Assembly (NCBI RefSeq): GCF_900112645.1
Contig: NZ_FOMO01000002.1
Coordinates: 181,593 to 245,592 of the forward strand
DNA: 64,000 nt
Reading direction: 5' to 3'
Origin: Phytopseudomonas straminea
GTDB lineage: Bacteria; Pseudomonadota; Gammaproteobacteria; Pseudomonadales; Pseudomonadaceae
Positions 25,556 to 35,546 of this stretch are shown here, piece by piece. The translations under genes and the position numbers were made by a program. Below the pieces are notes generated by a model. That model was not told the DNA's origin and did not search any database. It saw nothing but the letters and a program-made list of their open reading frames with translations. Positions within the stretch are counted from its first letter, which is position 1; every line of letters begins with the position of its first letter.

Positions 25556-26541
25556 GCAAACCCGACGACAAGCAGGGCAAGCCGGCGTGGCGCTGGGCCA
25601 AGCGCCTGCTGACCCTGTGCTTTTTCATTCTGGTGCCGGCGCTGCTGTTCATGCTGGTCAAGAACCTCGACTGGCAGGAAGTCAGCCAGGCGCTGCGCGG
25701 CTTTAGCCCGACCATCCTGCTCGCCGCAGTGGGCGTGACAGCGCTGAGCTACGGGGTGTATTCGAGCTTCGACCTGATCGGCCGCGCCTACACCCAGCAC
25801 GGCCTACCGACCCGCCAGGTGCTGCCGCTGACCTTTGTGTGCTACGCCTTCACCCTCAACCTGAGTTCCTGGGTCGGCGGTGTGGCGCTGCGTTATCGCC
25901 TGTATTCGCGCCTGGGTCTGAAGGTTTCGACCATCACCCGGGTGCTGAGCATGAGCCTGATCACCAACTGGCTGGGCTACATCCTGCTGGCCGGCGTGCT
26001 ATTCACCTTTGGCCTGCTCAAGCTGCCAGAAGGCTGGGCGATCGGTGCCACGGGCCTGCGCATAATCGGCCTGGCGCTGCTCGCCGTGGGCATCGGTTAT
26101 CTCCTGGCCTGCCAGTTCTCCAAGCGCCGCAGCTGGACGATCCGCGGCCACGAGCTGAACCTACCGTCGCTGCCCATGGCCCTGCTGCAGGCCGGCCTCG
26201 GTGCGCTGAACTGGTCGCTGATGGCGCTGATCATTTACCTGCTGCTGCCCGAGGAAGCCTTCTATCCGACGATTCTCGGCATCCTGATGATCAGCAGCAT
26301 CGCCGGGGTGATCACCCATATCCCCGCTGGCCTGGGAGTGATCGAGGCGGTATTTATCGCCATGCTGCAGCACGAGATGTCCAAGGGCAGCATCGTCGCC
26401 GCACTGATCGGCTATCGGGCCATCTACTTCCTGCTGCCATTGGCGGTTGCCTGCGTGGTCTACCTGGTGCTGGAAAAACGCGCCAAGAAGCTGCGCCAGA
26501 ACGCTGGCCAGGAAAACACTGAAGAGCCGCGCCCTGCCTGA
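25552..26541 (+). CDS. YbhN/UPF0104 multi-pass membrane protein
   Basis: 329 residues with about eight hydrophobic helices (for example LLTLCFFILVPALLFMLV, LLAAVGVTALSYGVYSSF, LGILMISSIAGVITHIP). It matches the lysylphosphatidylglycerol-synthase transmembrane-region family, of which E. coli YbhN is a member; the catalytic MprF domain is missing. Start GTG overlaps the clsB stop. Likely an inner-membrane lipid flippase or partner of ClsB, by neighbourhood only. It is convergent with the MocR gene 15 bases on. Confidence 0.85.
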   Translation: MSKPDDKQGKPAWRWAKRLLTLCFFILVPALLFMLVKNLDWQEVSQALRGFSPTILLAAVGVTALSYGVYSSFDLIGRAYTQHGLPTRQVLPLTFVCYAFTLNLSSWVGGVALRYRLYSRLGLKVSTITRVLSMSLITNWLGYILLAGVLFTFGLLKLPEGWAIGATGLRIIGLALLAVGIGYLLACQFSKRRSWTIRGHELNLPSLPMALLQAGLGALNWSLMALIIYLLLPEEAFYPTILGILMISSIAGVITHIPAGLGVIEAVFIAMLQHEMSKGSIVAALIGYRAIYFLLPLAVACVVYLVLEKRAKKLRQNAGQENTEEPRPA

Positions 26542-26555
26542 CAGGACGGGGCGCG
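26528..26555. terminator. GC-rich hairpin between convergent ybhN and mocR-type genes
   Basis: CGCGCCC (26528-26534) pairs with GGGCGCG (26549-26555) around a 14-base interior that can extend the stem by two pairs. It overlaps the ybhN stop codon. There is no T run. Confidence 0.4.
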
Positions 26556-26556
26556 A

Positions 26557-28029
26557 CTAGGCCTGCAGGCCCCACGCCCGGCGCAGGGCGTGCAGCGCCT
26601 CGAAGATGTCTCGCTCCGGTACCGCCGCAAAACCCATCACCAACCCTGCACGCTGATCCGGCGGTGTGCGCCCTTCTGGCAGCCACTGCACGCTCAGCGG
26701 GTTGATTTCCACACCAACGTTGGCAGCCGCCGCGATCAGTTCACGCTCGCGTGCCAGACTCTCGCAGCGCACGCTCAGGTGCAGACCGGCATGGACCTCG
26801 GGCAGCGCTGAGCAGCCAGGCACCTGATCCGGCCAACCGGCCAGCAAGGCGTCGCGCCGTGACCGGGCGGCATTGCGCATGCGGCGGATATGCCGCTGGA
26901 AATGCCCGGCGGCGATGAACTCGGCCATCACTGCCTGGGTGCCGATATCGGAGTGGCGCATATCCACCCCGCGCCGCCGAGCGAAGGCCTGGGCCAGGCG
27001 CGGCGGCACCACTAGATAGCCCAGGCGCAGCGCCGGGAAGACGATCTTGCTGAAGGTGCCTACGTACAGCACGCGCTGGCCGCGATCCAATGCCGCCAGC
27101 GGGGCCAGCGGTGTGCCGCTGTAGCGGTACTCGCCGTCGTAGTCGTCCTCGATGATCCAGGCATCGTTGCGATCGGCCCAGTCGAGCAGTGCCAGACGCC
27201 TGGGCAACGACAGCGTCACCCCGGTCGGGTACTGGTGCGATGGTGTGACATAGGCCAGCCGACAGGGCCCGGCCCGCTCCAGGGCGGCGACATCCAGGCC
27301 CTCGCTGTCGATACCGATGCCTTCGAGCCGAGCCCCGGCGACGCTGAACGCGTGGGCCGCGGCGCGGTAGCCGGGATCCTCCAGAGCGACCCGGTCGCCG
27401 GGCTCGAGCAGCAACTGGGTGCACAGGCTGATGGCCTGCTGAGCACCGCAGGTGATGACGATCTGCCCCGGGTCGCACTGCAGGCCGCGACTGCTGCGCA
27501 GGTAGGCGGCGATCAACTCGCGCAGCTGCGCATCGCCCGCCGGGTCGCCGTAGCCCAGCAGCGCGGGTGCCGGTCGCCGCCAGAAACGCGCAGCCAGGCG
27601 CGCCCAGGTTTCATAGGGAAACAGGTCGAAGGCCGGCACCCCGACGCGAAATGCCCGTGGCGGCCCCGGCAGGTGCGGCGGCAGGTGAAAGTTCTGCAGC
27701 CGCTGCAAGGCACTGCTGCGGACCTCGCTCGACAGGATCGCCGCAGGCAGCGGCGCGCCGGCGGCGAGATCGGCCACATAGGTGCCGTCGCCGACCCGCG
27801 CCTGCACGTAGCCCTCGGCATACAGCTGATCCAGGGCGCGGCTGACGGTGTTGCGTGACACGCCCAGCAGCTCGGCCAATTGACGGCTGGCCGGCAGACG
27901 CGTGCCACCCGGCAGGCGCCCGTCGAGCATGCGCTCGCGCAGCGCCTGGTACAGCTGACGCGCCAGGCCCGCGCCGGGCTGCAGGCACAGGCCGGTGAGG
28001 TCGACGGGAAGCGGAGCTGAAGCGGCCAT
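26557..28029 (-). CDS. MocR/PdxR-type regulator (GntR domain plus aminotransferase-like domain)
   Basis: 490 residues. The N-terminal GntR winged helix covers about residues 20-90 (LYQALRERMLDGRLPGGTRL, then SRQLAELLGVSRNTVSRALDQLYAEGYV). A fold-type-I aminotransferase domain follows, with TCGAQQAISLCTQLLL, the DDYDGEYRY segment and the PLP lysine region GTFSKIVFPALRLGYL. Such regulators sense PLP, often with an amino compound. It is divergent from the FMN-binding regulator at 28120; the gap carries GATTGG/CCAATC repeats that could be its sites. Target unknown. Confidence 0.9.
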   Translation of the reverse strand: MAASAPLPVDLTGLCLQPGAGLARQLYQALRERMLDGRLPGGTRLPASRQLAELLGVSRNTVSRALDQLYAEGYVQARVGDGTYVADLAAGAPLPAAILSSEVRSSALQRLQNFHLPPHLPGPPRAFRVGVPAFDLFPYETWARLAARFWRRPAPALLGYGDPAGDAQLRELIAAYLRSSRGLQCDPGQIVITCGAQQAISLCTQLLLEPGDRVALEDPGYRAAAHAFSVAGARLEGIGIDSEGLDVAALERAGPCRLAYVTPSHQYPTGVTLSLPRRLALLDWADRNDAWIIEDDYDGEYRYSGTPLAPLAALDRGQRVLYVGTFSKIVFPALRLGYLVVPPRLAQAFARRRGVDMRHSDIGTQAVMAEFIAAGHFQRHIRRMRNAARSRRDALLAGWPDQVPGCSALPEVHAGLHLSVRCESLARERELIAAAANVGVEINPLSVQWLPEGRTPPDQRAGLVMGFAAVPERDIFEALHALRRAWGLQA

Positions 28030-28079
28030 CGATTGGCTCCATGAAAGTCACTGAAAATGGATCTTACAACAGACCAATC
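28030..28079. promoter_or_regulatory. Candidate MocR operator, inverted CGATTGG/CCAATCA
   Basis: GATTGG at 28031-28036 and CCAATC at 28074-28079 lie in the 90-base gap between two divergent regulator genes. The AT-rich stretch between them (AAAATGGATCTTACAAC) would hold the promoters. Binding is inferred from position and symmetry only. Confidence 0.35.
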
Positions 28080-28119
28080 ACAAATCTAGGATGACGTCAT
28101 TCCCTTCAGGAAACGGCCC

Positions 28120-28746
28120 ATGTACACACCCTCCGCCTTTCGTCAGAACGACCTCGCTACTCTGCACCGGGAGATCCAGGCCTGCCGCCTGGCCACCCTG
28201 ATCAGCCATGGCGAAAACGGCCTGCAGGCCAGCCATCTGCCGCTACTGTTGCGCCCAGAAGAAGGCGAGTACGGCACGCTGTATGGCCACCTGGCGCGAG
28301 CCAACCCGCACGCGCGCTTGCTGGCCGAAGGCGGCGAAGCCCTGGTGGTGTTCAGCAGCGCCGATGCCTATGTCAGCCCGTCCTGGTACCCGGCCAAGGC
28401 CGAGCACGGCAAGGTGGTGCCGACCTGGAATTACATCGCCGTGCACGCCTATGGCCGCGCCGAAGTGTTCGACGACGCCGAACGCCTGCGGAACCTCCTC
28501 GGCGAGCTCACCGACCGCCACGAAAGCCTGCGCCCCCAACCCTGGGCCATCGATGACGCACCGCGCGATTACATCGACGGCATGCTGCGCGCCATCGTCG
28601 GCTTCGCCCTGCCCATCGAGCGCCTGGAAGGTAAATGGAAGCTCGGCCAAAACCGCAGCGAAGCCGACCAGCACGGCGTACACGACGGCCTCGCCGCCAG
28701 CCTCGATTCCCGCGACCGCGCCCTGGCGCAGCGCATGGCTGACTGA
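28120..28746 (+). CDS. FMN-binding negative transcriptional regulator (PaiB family)
   Basis: 208 residues. Family segments are MYTPSAFRQNDLATLHREIQ, ATLISHGENGLQASHLPLLL, GTLYGHLARANPHA, SADAYVSPSWYPAKAEHGKVVPTWNYIAVHAYGRAEV and a C-terminal KLGQNRSEAD. The family has a split-barrel flavin-binding fold and was named from B. subtilis PaiB, which partners an acetyltransferase (PaiA). An acetyltransferase gene also follows here after 29 bases, which supports a functional pair. Confidence 0.9.
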   Translation: MYTPSAFRQNDLATLHREIQACRLATLISHGENGLQASHLPLLLRPEEGEYGTLYGHLARANPHARLLAEGGEALVVFSSADAYVSPSWYPAKAEHGKVVPTWNYIAVHAYGRAEVFDDAERLRNLLGELTDRHESLRPQPWAIDDAPRDYIDGMLRAIVGFALPIERLEGKWKLGQNRSEADQHGVHDGLAASLDSRDRALAQRMAD

Positions 28747-28775
28747 ATCACTCGATAAACACAGGAGACCCGAGC

Positions 28776-29213
28776 ATGGAAATACTCGCCGTTGCCGCTG
28801 ACGATCACGACGCCTGGCTGCACCTCTGGCAGGGCTACCAACGCTTCTACGCCACCGAAATTCCCGAGGCCACCACTGCGCTGACCTGGCAGCGGTTCCT
28901 TGCCGCCGATGAGCCGATGCACGCGGCCCTGGCCTGGCAGGACGGCCGCGCCATCGGCATGGTGCACTGGATCTTCCATCGCTCCTGCTGGACCGAGGGC
29001 AACTACTGCTACCTACAGGACCTGTTCGTCGACGAGCAGGTGCGCGGCAGCGGCATCGGCCGCGCTCTGATCGAACACGTATACGCCCAGGCCCGCCAGG
29101 CCGGCGCCTCGCGGGTGCACTGGCTGACCCACGAGAGCAACACCACCGCCATGCAGCTGTACGACCGCATCGCCGAACGGCCCGGCTTCGTGCAGTACCG
29201 CAAGAAATTGTGA
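28776..29213 (+). CDS. GNAT N-acetyltransferase
   Basis: 145 residues. The GNAT motif A is CYLQDLFVDEQVRGSGIGRALIEHVYAQARQAGAS, with the V-R-G-S-G-I-G-R acetyl-CoA loop, followed by HWLTHESNTTAMQLYDRI (motif B). ACAGGAG precedes the ATG. Its place right after a PaiB-like regulator fits a PaiA-type role acting on polyamines or another small amine, but the substrate is unproven. Confidence 0.9.
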   Translation: MEILAVAADDHDAWLHLWQGYQRFYATEIPEATTALTWQRFLAADEPMHAALAWQDGRAIGMVHWIFHRSCWTEGNYCYLQDLFVDEQVRGSGIGRALIEHVYAQARQAGASRVHWLTHESNTTAMQLYDRIAERPGFVQYRKKL

Positions 29214-29226
29214 TCAGGAGCCGACC

Positions 29227-29910
29227 ATGACCGACGATTCCCTGCTCGACTGGAAACCCGTCCCACCACCGCCCCGTGCGCCACTGGACGGCCGCTTCGT
29301 GCGTCTGGAGCCGCTCGACGCCCAGCGCCACGGCGAAGACCTATGGCTCGCCCTGCAAGGCCCGGACAGCGACTCGGCACTTTGGGACTATCTGCCTTAC
29401 GGCCCGTTCGCCGAACGCAGTGCCTTCGACGCCTGGCTCGCCGGCAAGCAGGCGAGCGACGATCCCCTGTTTTTCACGGTGATCGACGCCGCGTCGAAAC
29501 GTGCCGTAGGGCTGCTCAGCTTCCTGCGCATCGCCCCGGCCGATGGCTGCATCGAGATCGGCCATATCGCTTTTGGCCGCGCCATGCAGCGCTCGCCCGC
29601 CTCCACCGAAGCGATCTGGCTGCTGATGAGGCAGGCCATGGACGAGCTCGGCAATCGGCGCCTGGAATGGAAATGCAATGCACGCAACGCGCGCTCGGTG
29701 CGTGCCGCCGAGCGGCTGGGTTTCACCCAGGAGGGGCTGTTCCGCCAGCATGCAGTGATCAAGGGCCAGAACCGCGACACCGCCTGGTTCTCGATCATCG
29801 ATGGCGATTGGCCGCCGATTCGCGAGGCCTTCGTACGCTGGTTGGCCGCGGACAATTTCGATGAACTGGGGCAACAGCGTCGGCGCTTGGAAGAATTTCG
29901 TGAGTCTTGA
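29227..29910 (+). CDS. GNAT N-acetyltransferase, RimJ/RimL type
   Basis: 227 residues. RimJ-like layout: FVRLEPLDAQRHGEDLW, then VGLLSFLRIAPADGCIEIGHIAFG, MQRSPASTEAIWLLMRQAMDELGNRRLEWKC and NARSVRAAERLGFTQEGLFRQH. These proteins acetylate protein N termini or small amines. AGGAG lies upstream and the previous acetyltransferase ends 13 bases before, so the three genes from 28120 form one unit. Followed directly by a repeated palindromic element. Confidence 0.88.
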   Translation: MTDDSLLDWKPVPPPPRAPLDGRFVRLEPLDAQRHGEDLWLALQGPDSDSALWDYLPYGPFAERSAFDAWLAGKQASDDPLFFTVIDAASKRAVGLLSFLRIAPADGCIEIGHIAFGRAMQRSPASTEAIWLLMRQAMDELGNRRLEWKCNARNARSVRAAERLGFTQEGLFRQHAVIKGQNRDTAWFSIIDGDWPPIREAFVRWLAADNFDELGQQRRRLEEFRES

Positions 29911-29930
29911 CTTGGGCGCGGCGTTGCCGC

Positions 29931-30026
29931 TATTTCGCGCGCATGGCGCGCTCCCACATGAATTCATTTGCTACATGTAGGATCGGTGAAACCCATCTAG
30001 CGTTGATGGGTTTCACCCATCCTACG
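29931..30026. repeat. Composite intergenic palindrome, copy 1
   Basis: A CGCGCATGGCGCGCTCCCACA unit (29937-29958) is followed by a GTAGGATCGGTGAAACCCATC...GATGGGTTTCACCCATCCTACG palindrome (29977-30026). Related copies lie at 55743-55855 and 60731-60843. This copy has lost one G in the left arm. Confidence 0.85.
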
Positions 30027-30092
30027 AAGCTACAAGCTTCAGCCAATAGACCTTGCGCCATTCGCCCCCGCCACGTCGAGGAACGTGAACGA

Positions 30093-30698
30093 TTACAACG
30101 GCGCACCCAGCCAGGCCGAGGCCAACAGCAGCACGGCCATGATCTGGTTGAAACGGGTCATGGCGCGGGCCGACGTGAACAAGCGTGCGGCGCCGCGCCC
30201 CAGCAACGCCCAGCAACCCAGGCACGGCAGGGAGATGGCCAGGAAGATCGCCGCCAGCAGCGCTACCCGCAGCGCCTGACCGGGCCCCGGCGTGGCGAAC
30301 ACGCTGACCACCGCCAGGGCCATCATCCATGTTTTTGGGTTGACCAACTGCAACGCTGCGCCAGCGAACAGCCCGAGGCACTTCTCGTCCGCCGTCACCG
30401 CCGAGCCATCCAGCGCCGCCGCAGGGCTGCTGAAAATGCGCCAGGCCAGGTAGCTCAGCCACAGCACGCCAAACCAGGCCATCGCCCATTGCAGACGCGG
30501 GTGCCGTTGCAGCAATTCACCCAGGCCAAGCCCGACCGCCACCACGATGGCCGCCGCGCCCACACAGGCACCGAGCACCAGCGGCAATGTAGCCGCCACG
30601 CCATAGCGGGCGCTGCTGCCCAGCACCAGCACGTTGGTGGGCCCCGGGGTGATGGAGGCAACGAAGGCGAACAGCATGAAGGGCAACAACTGGGTCAT
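30093..30698 (-). CDS. LysE/RhtB family amino-acid exporter
   Basis: 201 residues. The start is the ATG at 30698 with CAGGAG nine bases upstream; the frame is open further but not family-like. The signature ITPGPTNVLVLGSSARYG near residue 15 and NPKTWMMALAVVSVF near residue 115 match LysE/RhtB, with about six hydrophobic helices. It exports amino acids or similar compounds across the inner membrane. The adjacent AraC regulator, transcribed in the same direction 46 bases upstream, is the probable regulator. Confidence 0.88.
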   Translation of the reverse strand: MTQLLPFMLFAFVASITPGPTNVLVLGSSARYGVAATLPLVLGACVGAAAIVVAVGLGLGELLQRHPRLQWAMAWFGVLWLSYLAWRIFSSPAAALDGSAVTADEKCLGLFAGAALQLVNPKTWMMALAVVSVFATPGPGQALRVALLAAIFLAISLPCLGCWALLGRGAARLFTSARAMTRFNQIMAVLLLASAWLGAPL

Positions 30699-30744
30699 GA
30701 CGGGCTCCTGTACGATCCGAGCCCTGATCATCGACGCTGGCGCC

Positions 30745-31584
30745 TCAGCGGTCTGGAAGGTTTGAGCAGCGCCGTTGGTAGTTCGCCGGGGTGATGCCGT
30801 AGGCGCGACGGAACCAGCGCCCCAGGTGGCTCTGGTCGGCAAAACCGAGAATCGCCGCCACCTGCACCGGCGGCTCGCCACGGGCCAGCAGGTGCCGCGC
30901 ACGAGCCAGGCGCAGTTGCACCAGGTACGCATGGGGCGCGAGGCCAAAGGTAGCCTTGAAGGCGCGGCTCAGCCGAAAGCGGTCCACGCCGCAGGCGGCG
31001 GCCAGGTCATCCAGGCCGATATCGCGGGTGTGCTGGTCATGCAGGAAGTCCCGCGCACGCTGGGCCACCAGCGGCAGGCGCGGGTCGACCTCCAGGCGGC
31101 GGCGCCAATGCAGGCGCTCGGTGAGACGCGCCAGAAGATTATCGAGGGCGGACTGCCTGACCATGCGCAGATCCCGACCATGCAGGGCGCCGAACGCTTC
31201 GACCACCGCTGCGAGCAGGCGCGGGTCACTGGCCAGGGTGGCGCCAAAGGCTGGTAGGCAGTCGGCCGGTGCCTGCTCGAACAGGCTGCGCAGTTCACGC
31301 TCCAGCCACTGGGTATCCAGGTACAGCATCGAGTAGGTGAAGCCTTCCGGCTCCGGCGCGTGGCCGTCGTGCAACTCGCCAGGCTCGAGCATGAACACCT
31401 GGCCGGCCAGGCTGCTGTTCAACTGCTTGCGGCAATTGAACTGCTGCACGCCCTGCTCGGTGAAGCCGACTAGGTAGGCGTCGTGCCAGTGGGGATCGTA
31501 GGCATGGCCGCGAAAATGCGCGCGAATGGTCTCGATACCGGTTTCTGTGTCCTGGGCTAGGTCGACCCAACTCTGCGCCCTCAT
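30745..31584 (-). CDS. AraC family transcriptional regulator
   Basis: 279 residues. The N-terminal AraC-type cupin region (HAYDPHWHDAYLVGFTEQGVQQF, VFMLEPGELHDGHAP) precedes a double helix-turn-helix (IGLDDLAAACGVDRFRLSRAFKATFGLAPHAYLVQLRLARAR and PPVQVAAILGFADQSHLGRWFRRAYGITPANYQRR). GGAGC lies upstream of the ATG. It stands directly upstream of the LysE exporter on the same strand, a common regulator-exporter arrangement. Effector unknown, possibly the exported amino acid. Confidence 0.9.
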   Translation of the reverse strand: MRAQSWVDLAQDTETGIETIRAHFRGHAYDPHWHDAYLVGFTEQGVQQFNCRKQLNSSLAGQVFMLEPGELHDGHAPEPEGFTYSMLYLDTQWLERELRSLFEQAPADCLPAFGATLASDPRLLAAVVEAFGALHGRDLRMVRQSALDNLLARLTERLHWRRRLEVDPRLPLVAQRARDFLHDQHTRDIGLDDLAAACGVDRFRLSRAFKATFGLAPHAYLVQLRLARARHLLARGEPPVQVAAILGFADQSHLGRWFRRAYGITPANYQRRCSNLPDR

Positions 31585-31664
31585 GCCTGCTCCAGCGCCA
31601 CGGGATGTGAGCGGGTCATGCTAACCGACCTGCTGCTCCCATTCTGGAACTTTTGAGCAGCCGT

Positions 31665-32753
31665 TCATCGGGCCCGCGCCATGCAGCGCTGGTGGCGCGC
31701 ATCCACGCGTTCAGCGAACCAGGCGGTGGTCAGGCGGCGGGTAATCTTCGGGCTTTCCAGCACGATGCCCGGCAACAACTCGCGCTGCACCCGCTTGCCC
31801 TCGGCCTCGTCGGCCAGGGCGAAAACCCGCTCGTACAGGCGGCTGTCCTCGAACTCCAGGCTGCTGCCCTGCTCCAGATCCCGGCGAATCGCCCGGTCAC
31901 TGAGATTCAGCCGCATGCCAAGGGAGCGCACTGCCAGCTCGGTGGCGCTGACCTTGCTGCTGCCGTGAATGATCAGGTCGCCATCCAGCGCCAGGGGAAT
32001 GCCCGACGCACTGCTGACTGCATTCTGAAACGCCGCATTGCGGCTGGCGTACCAGCCGGCGTTGAAGTCGGCAAAACGGTACAGCTGTTTCGGGTAGTTG
32101 ACCGGGTAGCCCAACAGATGAGCGATACCGAAGTACATGCCGCCACGACGGCTGAATACCTCGCGGCGGATCGAGCCGTCTGGCGGATAGGGATAGCTCT
32201 CGGCATGGGCCTGGGCAAAGGCAACACTCACCTGCATCGGCCCGCCGGTGTGCACCGGATTGAGCCCGCCGAACAGCTGGCGCCCCAGCGGCACCATGCC
32301 GGTGAAGTCATCGAAGATCTCGCTCAGCTGCCTTTCGGTGCGCACGCTGTCCAGGCGCTGCTGGTAGGTCTTGCCGGTCGGCGACTGGATGCGCAGCGCC
32401 GCGTTCACCAGCAGCCGGGGCACGTGCAGACTGGCTGCGCGTCGATCGATTTCCGCCCGGGCGACCTTGGCTAGCCCCGGCACTGGCGGGTCGGCGTTGA
32501 AGGTCGATTCCTGTTCGGTCACCGCCAGCACGGCGCAGATGTTCTCGGTGGTCGGCGCGATCTCCTGAGCGGCGAAGGCAGCGTAGATATCCGCGGCCCA
32601 TCCTTCCCGATCCGGCGTGTTCATCGGCATCAGCCGCACGATCTGCGCGCGCACTTCGGCCGGTTTGGGCACCGGCTCACGTGGCTGGGACGCGCAACCA
32701 GCCAGCAACACGGCCAATAGCGCAGCAGATGAACGCAGGAAATGGGGCGTCAC
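31665..32753 (-). CDS. DUF1615 lipoprotein
   Basis: 362 residues. The start is the GTG at 32753, preceded by GAGGAG; it gives a clean lipoprotein signal with lipobox LLAGC (Cys at residue 18). The mature part carries the DUF1615 pattern: ICAVLAVTEQESTFNADPPVPGL, GGPMQVSVAFAQAH, EVFSRRGGMYFGIAHLLGYPVNY, FADFNAGWYASRNAAFQ. The TEQESTFNADP and GPMQVS motifs recall lysozyme-like transglycosylases, so an envelope peptidoglycan role is plausible but unproven. Confidence 0.85.
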   Translation of the reverse strand: MTPHFLRSSAALLAVLLAGCASQPREPVPKPAEVRAQIVRLMPMNTPDREGWAADIYAAFAAQEIAPTTENICAVLAVTEQESTFNADPPVPGLAKVARAEIDRRAASLHVPRLLVNAALRIQSPTGKTYQQRLDSVRTERQLSEIFDDFTGMVPLGRQLFGGLNPVHTGGPMQVSVAFAQAHAESYPYPPDGSIRREVFSRRGGMYFGIAHLLGYPVNYPKQLYRFADFNAGWYASRNAAFQNAVSSASGIPLALDGDLIIHGSSKVSATELAVRSLGMRLNLSDRAIRRDLEQGSSLEFEDSRLYERVFALADEAEGKRVQRELLPGIVLESPKITRRLTTAWFAERVDARHQRCMARAR

Positions 32754-32978
32754 CGATGACTCCTCGCAATGGAAAGCTCGAAGCTCTGACAACGGCAACG
32801 CTGCGGTGTCCGCGATTATTTGCCGGGCATACCCGTCCGTAACGCCCTCTGGGCTGGGCAAAACAATCAGAACCCATTCACAAGCGAAGCGGTCTACCCC
32901 TCACGAAGGCCCGTAACGCCTGGCCTGCGGACGCGGAGCGAGTTGCGCTCCAGGATCGATATGAGCAAGGAGATCCAC

Positions 32979-33263
32979 ATGGTTACCCATTACAAGATCG
33001 ACGGTCATCTCGCCTGCGGCACCCACGGCGAAAAGCTGGCCTCCAGCAAGGAACTCAACCAGGTGAAATGCCGCAACTGCCGCAACACCGAGGTGTACAA
33101 GCAGGCGCGCCGTGATGCCCGCAATGCCTCGCGACGCGCCGCCCGCAAGGCCAAGGTCGCACAGCCGCGTACCGACTGGCGCACTTCCTGGCAGCAGCAC
33201 CTGACCGACCTGCCCGGCCGCAATCGCCTGCCACGAGGTTTTGCCGCACAAGCTTACGTGTGA
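32979..33263 (+). CDS. Small basic protein with Cys/His ribbon-like motif
   Basis: 94 residues. The ATG at 32979 is chosen because AGGAG lies six bases upstream; an earlier ATG (32961) encodes the Shine-Dalgarno itself. The N-terminal half has C-x2-H followed by C-x2-C (ACGTHGEKLASSKELNQVKC, then RNC), a possible metal ribbon. The middle is very basic (QARRDARNASRRAARKAKV). This suggests nucleic-acid or ribosome binding. I do not recognise a named family. It is convergent with glgB across a strong terminator. Confidence 0.65.
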   Translation: MVTHYKIDGHLACGTHGEKLASSKELNQVKCRNCRNTEVYKQARRDARNASRRAARKAKVAQPRTDWRTSWQQHLTDLPGRNRLPRGFAAQAYV

Positions 33264-33301
33264 CGGCTACAGGGGCCTGAACAAGTCCCGCGCTTGAAAG
33301 C

Positions 33302-33337
33302 AGAAAGGGTGGGCCGAGCAATCGGTCCACCCTTTCT
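33302..33337. terminator. Bidirectional terminator between the small ribbon protein and glgB
   Basis: A long stem AGAAAGGGTGGGCC / GGTCCACCCTTTCT with an eight-base loop lies exactly between two convergent genes. The stem ends in T- and A-rich flanks on both strands, so it can serve both. Confidence 0.8.
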
Positions 33338-33341
33338 CGTT

Positions 33342-35542
<2,201 letters not shown>

Positions 35543-35546
<4 letters not shown>

